Positions 1 through 6,166 of a stretch of 8,852 nt of DNA are shown piece by piece. The stretch comes from Chloroflexota bacterium (GTDB lineage: Bacteria; Chloroflexota; Limnocylindria; QHBO01). The notes beneath the pieces are model-generated. The model saw nothing but the letters and a program-made list of their open reading frames with translations, searched no databases and was not told where the DNA came from. Each line of letters opens with the position of its first letter. Position 1 is the stretch's first letter. Made by a program: the position numbers and the translations under genes. Location of the stretch: the NCBI GenBank assembly GCA_013697395.1, contig JACCWY010000089.1:1-8852 (forward strand), in the 5' to 3' direction.

Positions 1-1194
1 CAGGTTCCAGGGGAGGATCCAGACCAGATCGGGGCGCGCTCGGGCAAGGACCTCGGGAGCGTGGATGGGGATCCGGGTGCCCGGAGTGAAACGACCATGC
101 TTGTACGGATTGCGATCGACCGTGAACGGCAGGACGTCCGGCCGAACGCCACAGTAGTTGAGCAGGGTATTTGCCTTGCCCGGCGCTCCGTAGCCCGCGA
201 TGCTGCGACCCATCCGCTGCTGTTCGATGAGGAACACCAGGACATCGCGACGAAGCTGGGAGACTCGCGCCGCGAACGCTTGATAGCCGGACGCGTCGCC
301 CATGCCCGACCGTAGCTCCTCGTTGACGATCTTCAACACATGCTGACCCTCCGCAGCGCCCGCCGCGTGCCGGATGTGCAGCCGAAGGGAGCCCCCATGG
401 GTCGGCAGACGATCGACATCGACGATGGTCAGGCCATGCTTTCCGAAGATGCGGCGGAGGGCGAGCATCGAGAAATAGGAAAAGTGCTCGTGGTAGATCG
501 TGTCGAACTGGTTCTCCTCCATCAGGCGCAGGAGATGCGGCACCTCGATGGTAAGCAGGCCGTTGTCGGCCAGCAGCACCGTCAGGCCGCCGACGAAGTC
601 GTTGATGTCAGGGACTTGGGCAAGGACGTTGTTGCCCACGAGGAGATCCGCGCGACGACCCGAGCGCACGAGCTCCTCCGCGAGTTCGCGTCCGAAGAAC
701 CTGGCCATCGTCGGGACACCCTTTGCCTGAGCCACCTGGGCGACGTTGATGGCCGGGTCGATGCCGAGAGCCGGGATGCCGCGTGCCACGAAGTACCGCA
801 GTAGATATCCGTCGTTGCTCCCAACCTCGACGACGAGGCTGGACGCCGTCAGACCGCAGCGGAGGACCATGTCGTCTGCGAATTGCGCGGAATGGGCGAG
901 CCACGAATCGGAGTAGGACGAGAAGTACGCGTACTCGAGGAAGATCGCCTCCGGGGTCACGTATGCGGGGAGCTGGGCGAGCAGGCATACCTCGCACACC
1001 TCCACGCGCAGCGGGTAGAACGGCTCCATCTCATCCAGCTGGTCAGGTCGCAGGAAGCGCTCGCACAATGGCGACGCGCCAAGATCGATAAGCTCTAGGC
1101 GGAGCGGGCTCTGGCAGAACCGGCATGCGTGAGCCGCGTCAACGACGCCTGCCCGGATCTCGCCAACGCCACCACCAGGCAACAGACCTGACAT
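1..1194 (-). CDS. NDP-hexose C-methyltransferase (TylCIII/TcaB9-like), 3' end beyond window (C-MT1)
   Basis: The reading frame is open for 398 codons from ATG 1194 to the left edge, so the last few residues lie outside; relatives are about 410 residues long. Domains in order: an N-terminal zinc-binding domain with C24/C27 and C67/C70; a Rossmann SAM-binding domain with motif I VEVGSNDGYLL at 122-132; the family signature IYHEHFSYFS at 233-242; and a C-terminal domain with GYGAPGKAN at 334-342 and LPFTVDRNPYKHG at 355-367. Known members transfer a methyl group from SAM to C3 of a 4-keto-deoxysugar nucleotide. Using TcaB9 numbering from memory with a constant offset of 12, the catalytic Tyr76, Tyr222, Glu224 and His225 match Y88, Y234, E236 and H237, but His181 is Q193 (in NNVLAQVPD). 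A weak Shine-Dalgarno AGAAGAG lies 6 bases before the ATG. The gene is divergent from the FAD enzyme gene. The family is secure; the exact sugar and position are not. Confidence 0.9.
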   Translation of the reverse strand, partial: MSGLLPGGGVGEIRAGVVDAAHACRFCQSPLRLELIDLGASPLCERFLRPDQLDEMEPFYPLRVEVCEVCLLAQLPAYVTPEAIFLEYAYFSSYSDSWLAHSAQFADDMVLRCGLTASSLVVEVGSNDGYLLRYFVARGIPALGIDPAINVAQVAQAKGVPTMARFFGRELAEELVRSGRRADLLVGNNVLAQVPDINDFVGGLTVLLADNGLLTIEVPHLLRLMEENQFDTIYHEHFSYFSMLALRRIFGKHGLTIVDVDRLPTHGGSLRLHIRHAAGAAEGQHVLKIVNEELRSGMGDASGYQAFAARVSQLRRDVLVFLIEQQRMGRSIAGYGAPGKANTLLNYCGVRPDVLPFTVDRNPYKHGRFTPGTRIPIHAPEVLARARPDLVWILPWNL

Positions 1195-1303
1195 CGAATT
1201 CTCTTCTCGTCTCGCCGCTGCGGCGCGCGACGCCACAACCATCGGTAGTCGCGAGCGCGCAGCCCGTATGATAAACATCTTGCAGCCGCCAAACGACGCC
1301 GGG

Positions 1304-1322
1304 AGCGTCATGTGGTGACGCT
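1304..1322. promoter_or_regulatory. Perfect 7-bp inverted repeat, operator or 5'UTR hairpin
   Basis: AGCGTCA (1304-1310), a 5-base spacer, then TGACGCT (1316-1322) form a perfect dyad ending four bases before the Shine-Dalgarno of the FAD enzyme gene. Its placement suits a repressor operator downstream of the promoter, or an RNA hairpin next to the ribosome binding site. No regulator gene is in the window to pair it with. Confidence 0.4.
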
Positions 1323-1326
1323 GAGC

Positions 1327-1335
1327 AAAGGAGGG
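1327..1335 (+). promoter_or_regulatory. Shine-Dalgarno that fixes a TTG start
   Basis: AAAGGAGGG is a near-ideal ribosome binding site lying 8-9 bases before TTG 1344. It decides the start of the FAD enzyme, because no ATG or GTG in that frame sits at a suitable distance. It is the strongest ribosome binding site in the window. Confidence 0.75.
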
Positions 1336-1343
1336 CTCGTTCA

Positions 1344-2702
1344 TTGCCGACGGCGCGGCAAGGAGTTCGGACGGCGGCGTCCGCTCCGGTGGTCATCCTC
1401 GGTAGCGGGATGGCTGGGCTCGGTGCAGCCATGCGCCTTCGGAACGAGGCCGTCCCGTACCTGGTGTTCGACGCCAACCCGTACTACGGCGGTCACACGG
1501 CGAGCGAGCGCCATGAGGACGGGTTCGTGTTCGATGACGGACCGCACGTGTCATTCACCCGCGACGAGCGAATCCGGGGACTGTTCACGCAATTCGTCGA
1601 GGGGCGTGAGCACCGTGTGCCTGCCGACATCAACAACTACTGGCGCGGGCTCTGGCTCACCCACCCCGTGCAGATGAACCTCCGCGAGCTGCCCGCCGAC
1701 CTGGTGGTGCCGATCCTAGTCGACTTCATCGAGGCCCGCTACGCTCAGGCGGGGCCGATCGCGAACTACCAGGACTGGCTGTTGGCCGCGTACGGCGCGA
1801 CCTTTGCTCGTACCTTCCCCGAGGTGTATGGCCGCAAGTACCACACGATCGGGGCGGAGGCCATGACGACCGACTGGCTGGGACCACGCATGTACCGCCC
1901 GGGCATGGACGAGATCCTACGAGGTGCGTTCGGGCCGCAGGAGAGCAAGCACTACGTTACGGAATTCCGCTACCCGGATGAGGGCGGCTTCGTCTCCTAC
2001 CTCAGTCCGTTCGCCGAGATGGTTGAGCTTCGTCTCGGTCACAAGGCGGTCGGAATCGACCCAGTCGAACGCCAGTTGACGTTCGCCAACGGTCACCGGC
2101 AGACGTACGGTGAGTTGATCTCATCGATCCCGCTGCCCGCGCTCGTCCCGCTCATCGCGGGTACGCCAACTCGCGTGCAGGAGGCGTCACGGCGTCTGTC
2201 GTTCTCCAGCGTGGTGATCGTGAACCTGGGTATCGGTCGCGACACGTTGTCTGACGCCCACATCTCGTACTTCTACGACGAGGACATCGTCTTCGCGCGC
2301 CTCAATTTCCCTCATCTCCTGTCTCCGGGCAACACGCCGGCGGACGCAGGCTCGATTCAGGCCGAGGTCTATCGCTCCGAGCGCTACAAGCCGCTCACGA
2401 CGTCGCCAGAGGCATTGATCCCGCGGGTGGTCGAGGACCTGAGGCGGACCGGCGTGCTGACCCCGGACGACACGATCCTCCACAGCGACGCACACGTGAC
2501 GCGTTTCGCCAACGTCATCTACGACACCGATCGTGAACCGGCACTCGCTGAGGTCCAGAGACACCTCGACGAGCTCGGCATCGTGCCCTGCGGCCGGTAT
2601 GGCGATTGGAATCATGACTGGACCGACGAATCGTTCGCGAGTGGCGAGCGGGCGGCCGAGAGAGTCCTTGCCCGCGGGATCAGCGTCCGGACAGGGCGCT
2701 GA
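1344..2702 (+). CDS. FAD-dependent oxidoreductase, UDP-galactopyranose mutase/protoporphyrinogen oxidase-like
   Basis: This 452-residue protein has an N-terminal FAD dinucleotide-binding fold: VVILGSGMAGLGAAMRL (GxGxxG at 20-25), D43 at the ribose-binding position usually held by Glu, and the GG pair of PYYGGHTAS at 49-50. It ends with the second FAD contact typical of the amine-oxidase/UGM superfamily, GRYGDWNHDWTDESFASGE (417-435). The segment ADINNYWRGLWLTHPVQMNL (94-113) resembles the region where UGM-like proteins read a short conserved stretch before the substrate domain. Members in polysaccharide clusters are usually annotated only as FAD-dependent or protoporphyrinogen-oxidase-like; a role on a nucleotide sugar (mutase or oxidation) is inferred from context. 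The TTG start is supported by AAAGGAGGG. The gene stands alone on plus between two minus-strand genes, and its 3' end overlaps the oxidoreductase tail by 23 bases. Family is secure, substrate unknown. Confidence 0.88.
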   Translation: MPTARQGVRTAASAPVVILGSGMAGLGAAMRLRNEAVPYLVFDANPYYGGHTASERHEDGFVFDDGPHVSFTRDERIRGLFTQFVEGREHRVPADINNYWRGLWLTHPVQMNLRELPADLVVPILVDFIEARYAQAGPIANYQDWLLAAYGATFARTFPEVYGRKYHTIGAEAMTTDWLGPRMYRPGMDEILRGAFGPQESKHYVTEFRYPDEGGFVSYLSPFAEMVELRLGHKAVGIDPVERQLTFANGHRQTYGELISSIPLPALVPLIAGTPTRVQEASRRLSFSSVVIVNLGIGRDTLSDAHISYFYDEDIVFARLNFPHLLSPGNTPADAGSIQAEVYRSERYKPLTTSPEALIPRVVEDLRRTGVLTPDDTILHSDAHVTRFANVIYDTDREPALAEVQRHLDELGIVPCGRYGDWNHDWTDESFASGERAAERVLARGISVRTGR

Positions 2703-3639
2703 CGATCGGCGAGGTTGCTTCGGGGCGACCCGAGAGCTTGAAGACGCTGAAGCCGAAGCGTTCCCGAAGCTCGAGGAGGCGATCGACGCACGCCGCGAAA
2801 CTGCCGACAAGGACCGCCGGGGAGCGAGTGGCGAGGTCCGGGTCGGAGCGCAGAAATGCGGAGAAGGACGAGGCCACGTCGTCCACCTGGGCACTCGGCC
2901 GGTCGGTGATCCGGCATTCATAGATCGTCCATTGGAGCTCGACGGCATCCGGTGACCGGCCCGCGGCGCGCAAAGCCTCCATCGTGATGCCGACCTTCGC
3001 GGCGACCGCCTCCTCCGAGAGGTCGCGCGTTGCACGAGGCCCAACCGCTGTCGTGTCGAGGCGAGCGTGAACTCCAATGATGTCCGCCTGTCGCGCCGCA
3101 ACTCCGAGGATCCTCGGCCCGCCTCCACCAATGAGGATCGGTGGGTGGGGGAGTTGTGTGGGCCGCGGTAGGCCCTGCGCATCGGCGACCGTGTAGTGCC
3201 GACCCGCAAAGGAGTACGTGGATTCGGCGAACAGCCCCTTGATGATCGTGACGGCCTCTTCCAGGCGCTCGATCCTTGCGACCGCCGTCGAGAATGGCAA
3301 GCCTGCGGAGGAGTAGTCGCGCTCGAGCCAGCCGGCGCCCAGACCGAGCTCCAGCCTCCCGCCGCTGAGGAAGTCCATCGTGGCGGCAGCCTTGTGCAGG
3401 AGGACCGGATTGCGGAAATCGTTCGCAAGGACGAGCGACATCACCCGCAGCCGGGTCGTGGCCGCGAGGATCGAGTGCATCGCCGATAGCGCCTCGAACC
3501 GCCAACCACCACTGAGGTGCTCGGACACCGAGACAGCGTCGAAGCCGAGATCCTCGATCCGACGGACGGCATCGACCCACGCAGCTGCGGTTCCATCCGG
3601 CGACGGCATCGGCGCGATGAAGCGGAACGGCCGTGTCAT
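2680..3639 (-). CDS. LLM-class F420-dependent oxidoreductase (TIGR03621-like)
   Basis: A 319-residue single-domain TIM-barrel protein of the luciferase-like monooxygenase superfamily. Landmarks: SVSEHL (37-42) after the first strand, VLANDFRNP (70-78) near the expected cis-peptide bulge, the signature SGGRLELGLGAGWLERDY (92-109), and HPPILIGGGGPRILGVAAR (165-183) for the cofactor phosphate. Spacing and wording fit the actinobacterial F420-dependent subgroup TIGR03621 (recalled from memory) better than flavin monooxygenases; an FMN enzyme cannot be excluded. ATG 3639 is chosen because MTRPFRFIAP is the usual N terminus and the start overlaps the C-MT2 stop as ATGA. A longer in-frame start at 3750 would add 37 Arg/Pro-rich residues that merely shadow C-MT2. 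There is no independent Shine-Dalgarno, which fits translational coupling. The coupling suggests action on a sugar intermediate, such as reduction or oxidation of a keto or hydroxyl group; this is inference. Confidence 0.9.
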   Translation of the reverse strand: MTRPFRFIAPMPSPDGTAAAWVDAVRRIEDLGFDAVSVSEHLSGGWRFEALSAMHSILAATTRLRVMSLVLANDFRNPVLLHKAAATMDFLSGGRLELGLGAGWLERDYSSAGLPFSTAVARIERLEEAVTIIKGLFAESTYSFAGRHYTVADAQGLPRPTQLPHPPILIGGGGPRILGVAARQADIIGVHARLDTTAVGPRATRDLSEEAVAAKVGITMEALRAAGRSPDAVELQWTIYECRITDRPSAQVDDVASSFSAFLRSDPDLATRSPAVLVGSFAACVDRLLELRERFGFSVFKLSGRPEATSPIVSALSGR

Positions 3640-4928
3640 GTGCGCGTCGGACGCCCGGCACTGACCGCCCGCAGGCGAGGGAGCGGGACGACCAGGCGGC
3701 CACCCCACGTGGCGACGTGCGCGAGCTGCGACGCGATCTCGGCCGCCCACGACCAGGCGAGGATCATCACCTCGTCAGGGCGCTGCTCGTCGATTGCGTT
3801 GACGTCGCGGATCTCAATGGCCGCTCCTGGCAGGCTCAAACCCTGCTTCTCGGGATCCCGGTCCACCGTGAAGGGCAGCAATGCGGATCCAACCCCGGCC
3901 ATCGCCAGGAGCGCGACGGAGCGCCCGGGGGCACCGTAGCCGACGACAACGGTGCCTGCCTGGGCTGCGGACTCCAGGTGCTGCCGGAATCTCGCGGCAG
4001 CCAGGTGCGCCCGTACACCAAGCCTCACGAAGGTTGCGGGGTCCTCGACGCCGGCCGACGCATCGCGGGCAAGCAACCGGTCGATCTTGGCGCGTCGGCC
4101 GACCCCCGACGTCGTCCGTTCCACGAGTGCCTGGATGGTGCCTCCGTGGACCGCCGAGCGCCGCGCCGCAATCACGCTGAGCCCATGTCGAACGAGCAGT
4201 CGCTCGAGCGCGGTGAGCGAGAGATAGCTCCTGTGTGCGTGACCCACGATGTCGAACTGGATCCCTGCGAGCAAGGCTGTCAGATCGTGGAACTCGATGG
4301 CGATCCGGCCCACCGGTGCAAGGCTCGTCTCGAGAAGTGACACCATGGCGTCGAGATCGTCGACGTGTGCGAGCGCATGGTTCACAAGGATCAGCTCGGC
4401 ACCCCCGCGTGCCTCAATCAGCGCCACCGAGTCGGGCGCACCAAAGGCAGTCGATATGGTGCGGATGCCTGCGACATTTGCCGCCGCGGCCAGGGACGGT
4501 GTTGACGCGTGGCCCAGGACCGACATGCCGGCCGCCATGAACTGCTCGAGCAGCACCCCGTCGCCGCTCGCCACGTCAATCACGAGCGAACCCTTGGGCA
4601 TCGAGGTCTCCGCGAGGACGCTGGACGCCCATGCAGCCAGGTGGTCCGTCATGCCGCCCGGGCGCCGACGCGCGTGGCCATGCTTCGCGTTGGCAAGCGC
4701 CGATGCGATCGCGGCGTCGTCCCCGCCCGCCCCGTCGGCCGCAGAGGGCGGATCGATTTGTACGAGCGAGCACGAACGGCAGAGGCGAACGAGAACTGGA
4801 GCTTGGGGGACCGCCAGTGCGCGGTCGGCCGGGACCGGTTCGTCCAGCACGGGCTGCAATCCGAGATCGAGGACGGGGTCGCCGAGCGGCCCGTGACACG
4901 AACGACATTCGAGCGCGGGTGCAGTCAC
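3636..4928 (-). CDS. Divergent C-methyltransferase-like protein with altered active site (C-MT2)
   Basis: A 430-residue paralogue of C-MT1 with the same three-part layout: zinc site C8/C11 and C50/C53; SAM domain with the relaxed motif I IDVASGDGVLL (117-127); and a C-terminal domain with GYGAPGR (330-336) and LPFTVDRDPEKQG (351-363). The helix ALAHVDD keeps H188 (TcaB9 His181), but the signature is VGHAHRSYLS (228-237) instead of IYHEHFSYFS. The positions of the catalytic Tyr and Glu are therefore G229 and A231, while H232 is kept; the distal Tyr76 position aligns with H83. A different methylation chemistry, a different substrate, or a non-catalytic role are all possible. I recall family members with an R-H-G-H form at this site, so a variant subfamily is likely rather than random decay. 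GTG start with ACGGAG 6 bases upstream. First gene of a two-gene operon with the F420-type oxidoreductase; divergent from the dehydratase. Confidence 0.87.
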   Translation of the reverse strand: MTAPALECRSCHGPLGDPVLDLGLQPVLDEPVPADRALAVPQAPVLVRLCRSCSLVQIDPPSAADGAGGDDAAIASALANAKHGHARRRPGGMTDHLAAWASSVLAETSMPKGSLVIDVASGDGVLLEQFMAAGMSVLGHASTPSLAAAANVAGIRTISTAFGAPDSVALIEARGGAELILVNHALAHVDDLDAMVSLLETSLAPVGRIAIEFHDLTALLAGIQFDIVGHAHRSYLSLTALERLLVRHGLSVIAARRSAVHGGTIQALVERTTSGVGRRAKIDRLLARDASAGVEDPATFVRLGVRAHLAAARFRQHLESAAQAGTVVVGYGAPGRSVALLAMAGVGSALLPFTVDRDPEKQGLSLPGAAIEIRDVNAIDEQRPDEVMILAWSWAAEIASQLAHVATWGGRLVVPLPRLRAVSAGRPTRT

Positions 4929-5000
4929 GTTCGACTCCGTACCGGGTAGACAAGCACAGCGCTCGCGGACAACCTGTCCTCCGGGCAGAATAGCCTTGAC
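4929..5000. promoter_or_regulatory. 72-bp divergent promoter region
   Basis: The region lies between the GTG of C-MT2 (minus) and the ATG of the dehydratase (plus). On minus, GGAG sits 6 bases before the GTG. On plus there is no purine-rich ribosome binding site; a -10-like CAGAAT at 4986-4991 ends 9 bases before the ATG, which would suit a very short or absent leader. A small dyad GGACA-ACC-TGTCC at 4967-4979 is central and could bind a regulator of both operons. No convincing -35 was found. Confidence 0.35.
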
Positions 5001-6095
5001 ATGTCCGATGCGTTCCTCGCTTCATTTGCCCGCCGACGCGTCCTCGTCACCGGCCACACAGGGTTCAAAGGCTCTTGGCTCAGCCTGTGGCTCGCACGAC
5101 GAGGGGCGATCGTCGCGGGCTATGCGCTCGAGCCCCCCACTGCTCCCAGCAATTTCGTCGCCGCTCGTGTGGAGGAGGTGCTTGCCGAGCACCACGTCGC
5201 GGATATCCGCGACCGGGACCGCCTCGGGGCCGTCATCGAGGGATTCAGACCTGAGGTCATCTTCCATCTCGCGGCCCAGACCGTCGTCCTCGACGGCTAC
5301 GCAACGCCATCTGAAGCGTTCGCGGTCAACGTCATGGGAACGGTCAACCTCCTGGACGTGGTGCGCGTCGCGGAGCAGCCGTGCGCGATCGTGGCCGTCT
5401 CGACCGACAAGGTGTACGCGAACGACGAGTCCGGGCGCCCCTTCACCGAGGCGGATCCACTCGGCGGCCGCGATCCATACAGCGCGAGCAAGGCCGCCTC
5501 GGAGCTTGCGGTGGCGGCCTACCGAGCGTCGTTCTTTCCGCCCGAGTCGATCGACGCCCATGGCATCGCGCTCGCCTCTGCCAGGGCAGGCAACGTCATC
5601 GGGGGTGGCGACTGGACACCGCACGGCCTCGTCGCCGACACATTCAAGGCGCTCGCTGCCGGGCAGCCGGTCCGGCTCCGCAATCCTGCGTCGATTCGGC
5701 CATGGCAGCATGTGCTCGAACCGCTCGCAGGATACCTTCGCATCGCGGTGGCCCTGCAATCACCGGAACGGTCGCAGTTCTGTCGTGCCTGGAACCTCGG
5801 GCCCCAGCGTGAAGAATCGGCTGATGTCCGCCACGTCGTGGAGGGACTGATCACGGGCTGGGGCACCGGCACGTGGCTCGAGGTGGATGGACATCCCACC
5901 CAGCACGAGGCCGACGTCCTGCGCCTCTCCGCGGTCGCGGCGCAGCGCGAGATCGGTGCGGTTGCGACGTGGTCCCTGGACGAGGCGCTGCGGCGCACGG
6001 CGCGCTGGAATCGGGCGTATCTTGACGATCCCGAACGGTCTCGTGACGCGTGCTGGGCCGACATCGACGCCTATGAGGCGTCCATCGGCACCTGA
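5001..6095 (+). CDS. rfbG: CDP-glucose 4,6-dehydratase
   Basis: A 364-residue extended short-chain dehydrogenase that converts CDP-glucose to CDP-4-keto-6-deoxyglucose with bound NAD. Visible features: NAD-binding TGHTGFKGSWLSLWL (17-31), where the family-specific FKGSWL separates RfbG from dTDP-glucose dehydratases; the catalytic STDKVYAN (134-141) with T135, D136 and K137; YSASK with Y160 and K164; RAGNVIGGGDW (195-205); RPWQHVLEPLAGYL (233-246); and HEADVLRLS (302-310). Length matches the family (about 360). One oddity: the segment after HLAAQ reads TVVLDGY (94-100), where most RfbG proteins have PLVR followed by a Ser-Tyr pair. The ATG has no clear Shine-Dalgarno. The product would be the expected type of 4-keto substrate for the neighbouring C-methyltransferases. 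The nucleotide (CDP) is inferred from family resemblance; the partner cytidylyltransferase is not in the window. Confidence 0.9.
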   Translation: MSDAFLASFARRRVLVTGHTGFKGSWLSLWLARRGAIVAGYALEPPTAPSNFVAARVEEVLAEHHVADIRDRDRLGAVIEGFRPEVIFHLAAQTVVLDGYATPSEAFAVNVMGTVNLLDVVRVAEQPCAIVAVSTDKVYANDESGRPFTEADPLGGRDPYSASKAASELAVAAYRASFFPPESIDAHGIALASARAGNVIGGGDWTPHGLVADTFKALAAGQPVRLRNPASIRPWQHVLEPLAGYLRIAVALQSPERSQFCRAWNLGPQREESADVRHVVEGLITGWGTGTWLEVDGHPTQHEADVLRLSAVAAQREIGAVATWSLDEALRRTARWNRAYLDDPERSRDACWADIDAYEASIGT

Positions 6096-6117
6096 CAGCG
6101 CCTGTATTCGCCGCGCC

Positions 6118-6152
6118 GCGACGACCTCGTCCCGGGTACCAGAGGTCGACGC
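6118..6152. terminator. Hairpin between convergent genes, possible bidirectional terminator
   Basis: In the 71 bases between the stops of the dehydratase (6095) and the beta-helix gene (6167), CGACCTC (6122-6128) pairs with GAGGTCG (6142-6148) around a 13-base loop. The stem extends by GCG/CGC after one A-A mismatch (6118-6120 with 6150-6152). There is no T tract on either side, so it is not a classical intrinsic terminator; many high-GC genomes use such hairpins. Confidence 0.4.
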
Positions 6153-6166
6153 GGTGCAGCTCGCGT

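Larger units (their letters stand above)
1195..1343. promoter_or_regulatory. Divergent intergenic region with candidate -10 and a dyad
   Basis: The 149 bases between the divergent starts of C-MT1 (1194, minus) and the FAD enzyme (1344, plus) must hold both promoters. An AT-rich island stands out in otherwise GC-rich DNA: TATGAT at 1267-1272 on plus resembles a -10 box, and the overlapping complement reads TATCAT on minus, so it could serve either direction. No good -35 hexamer lies at the right distance on either strand, so the exact promoter is uncertain. A 7-base inverted repeat sits at 1304-1322 (listed separately). Confidence 0.4.

Noticed and set aside
61..804. Plus-strand reading frames at 61-315, 340-804 and 500-730
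   Set aside because: They lie opposite C-MT1, whose minus-strand frame shows zinc, SAM and signature motifs without interruption; the plus frames have no recognisable motif and are GC-driven shadows.
2187..3428. Long minus-strand frame of 413 codons across two genes
   Set aside because: Ser/Arg-rich low-complexity translation spanning parts of both the FAD enzyme and the LLM gene in wrong frames; no family features.
3640..3750. Upstream start for the LLM oxidoreductase at 3750
   Set aside because: The extra 37 residues are Arg/Pro-rich, overlap C-MT2 coding, and precede the typical MTRPFRF start.
3633..4340. Plus-strand frame of 235 codons opposite C-MT2
   Set aside because: Shadow of a gene with clear methyltransferase motifs; no start context or motif of its own.
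4996..5001. Perfect TTGACA -35 hexamer
   Set aside because: It overlaps the dehydratase start codon and has no -10 box downstream at a usable distance; taken as chance.
5022..5759. Minus-strand frame of 245 codons opposite the dehydratase
   Set aside because: Antisense to a well-supported dehydratase; composition and sequence show only mirrored GC codon pattern.
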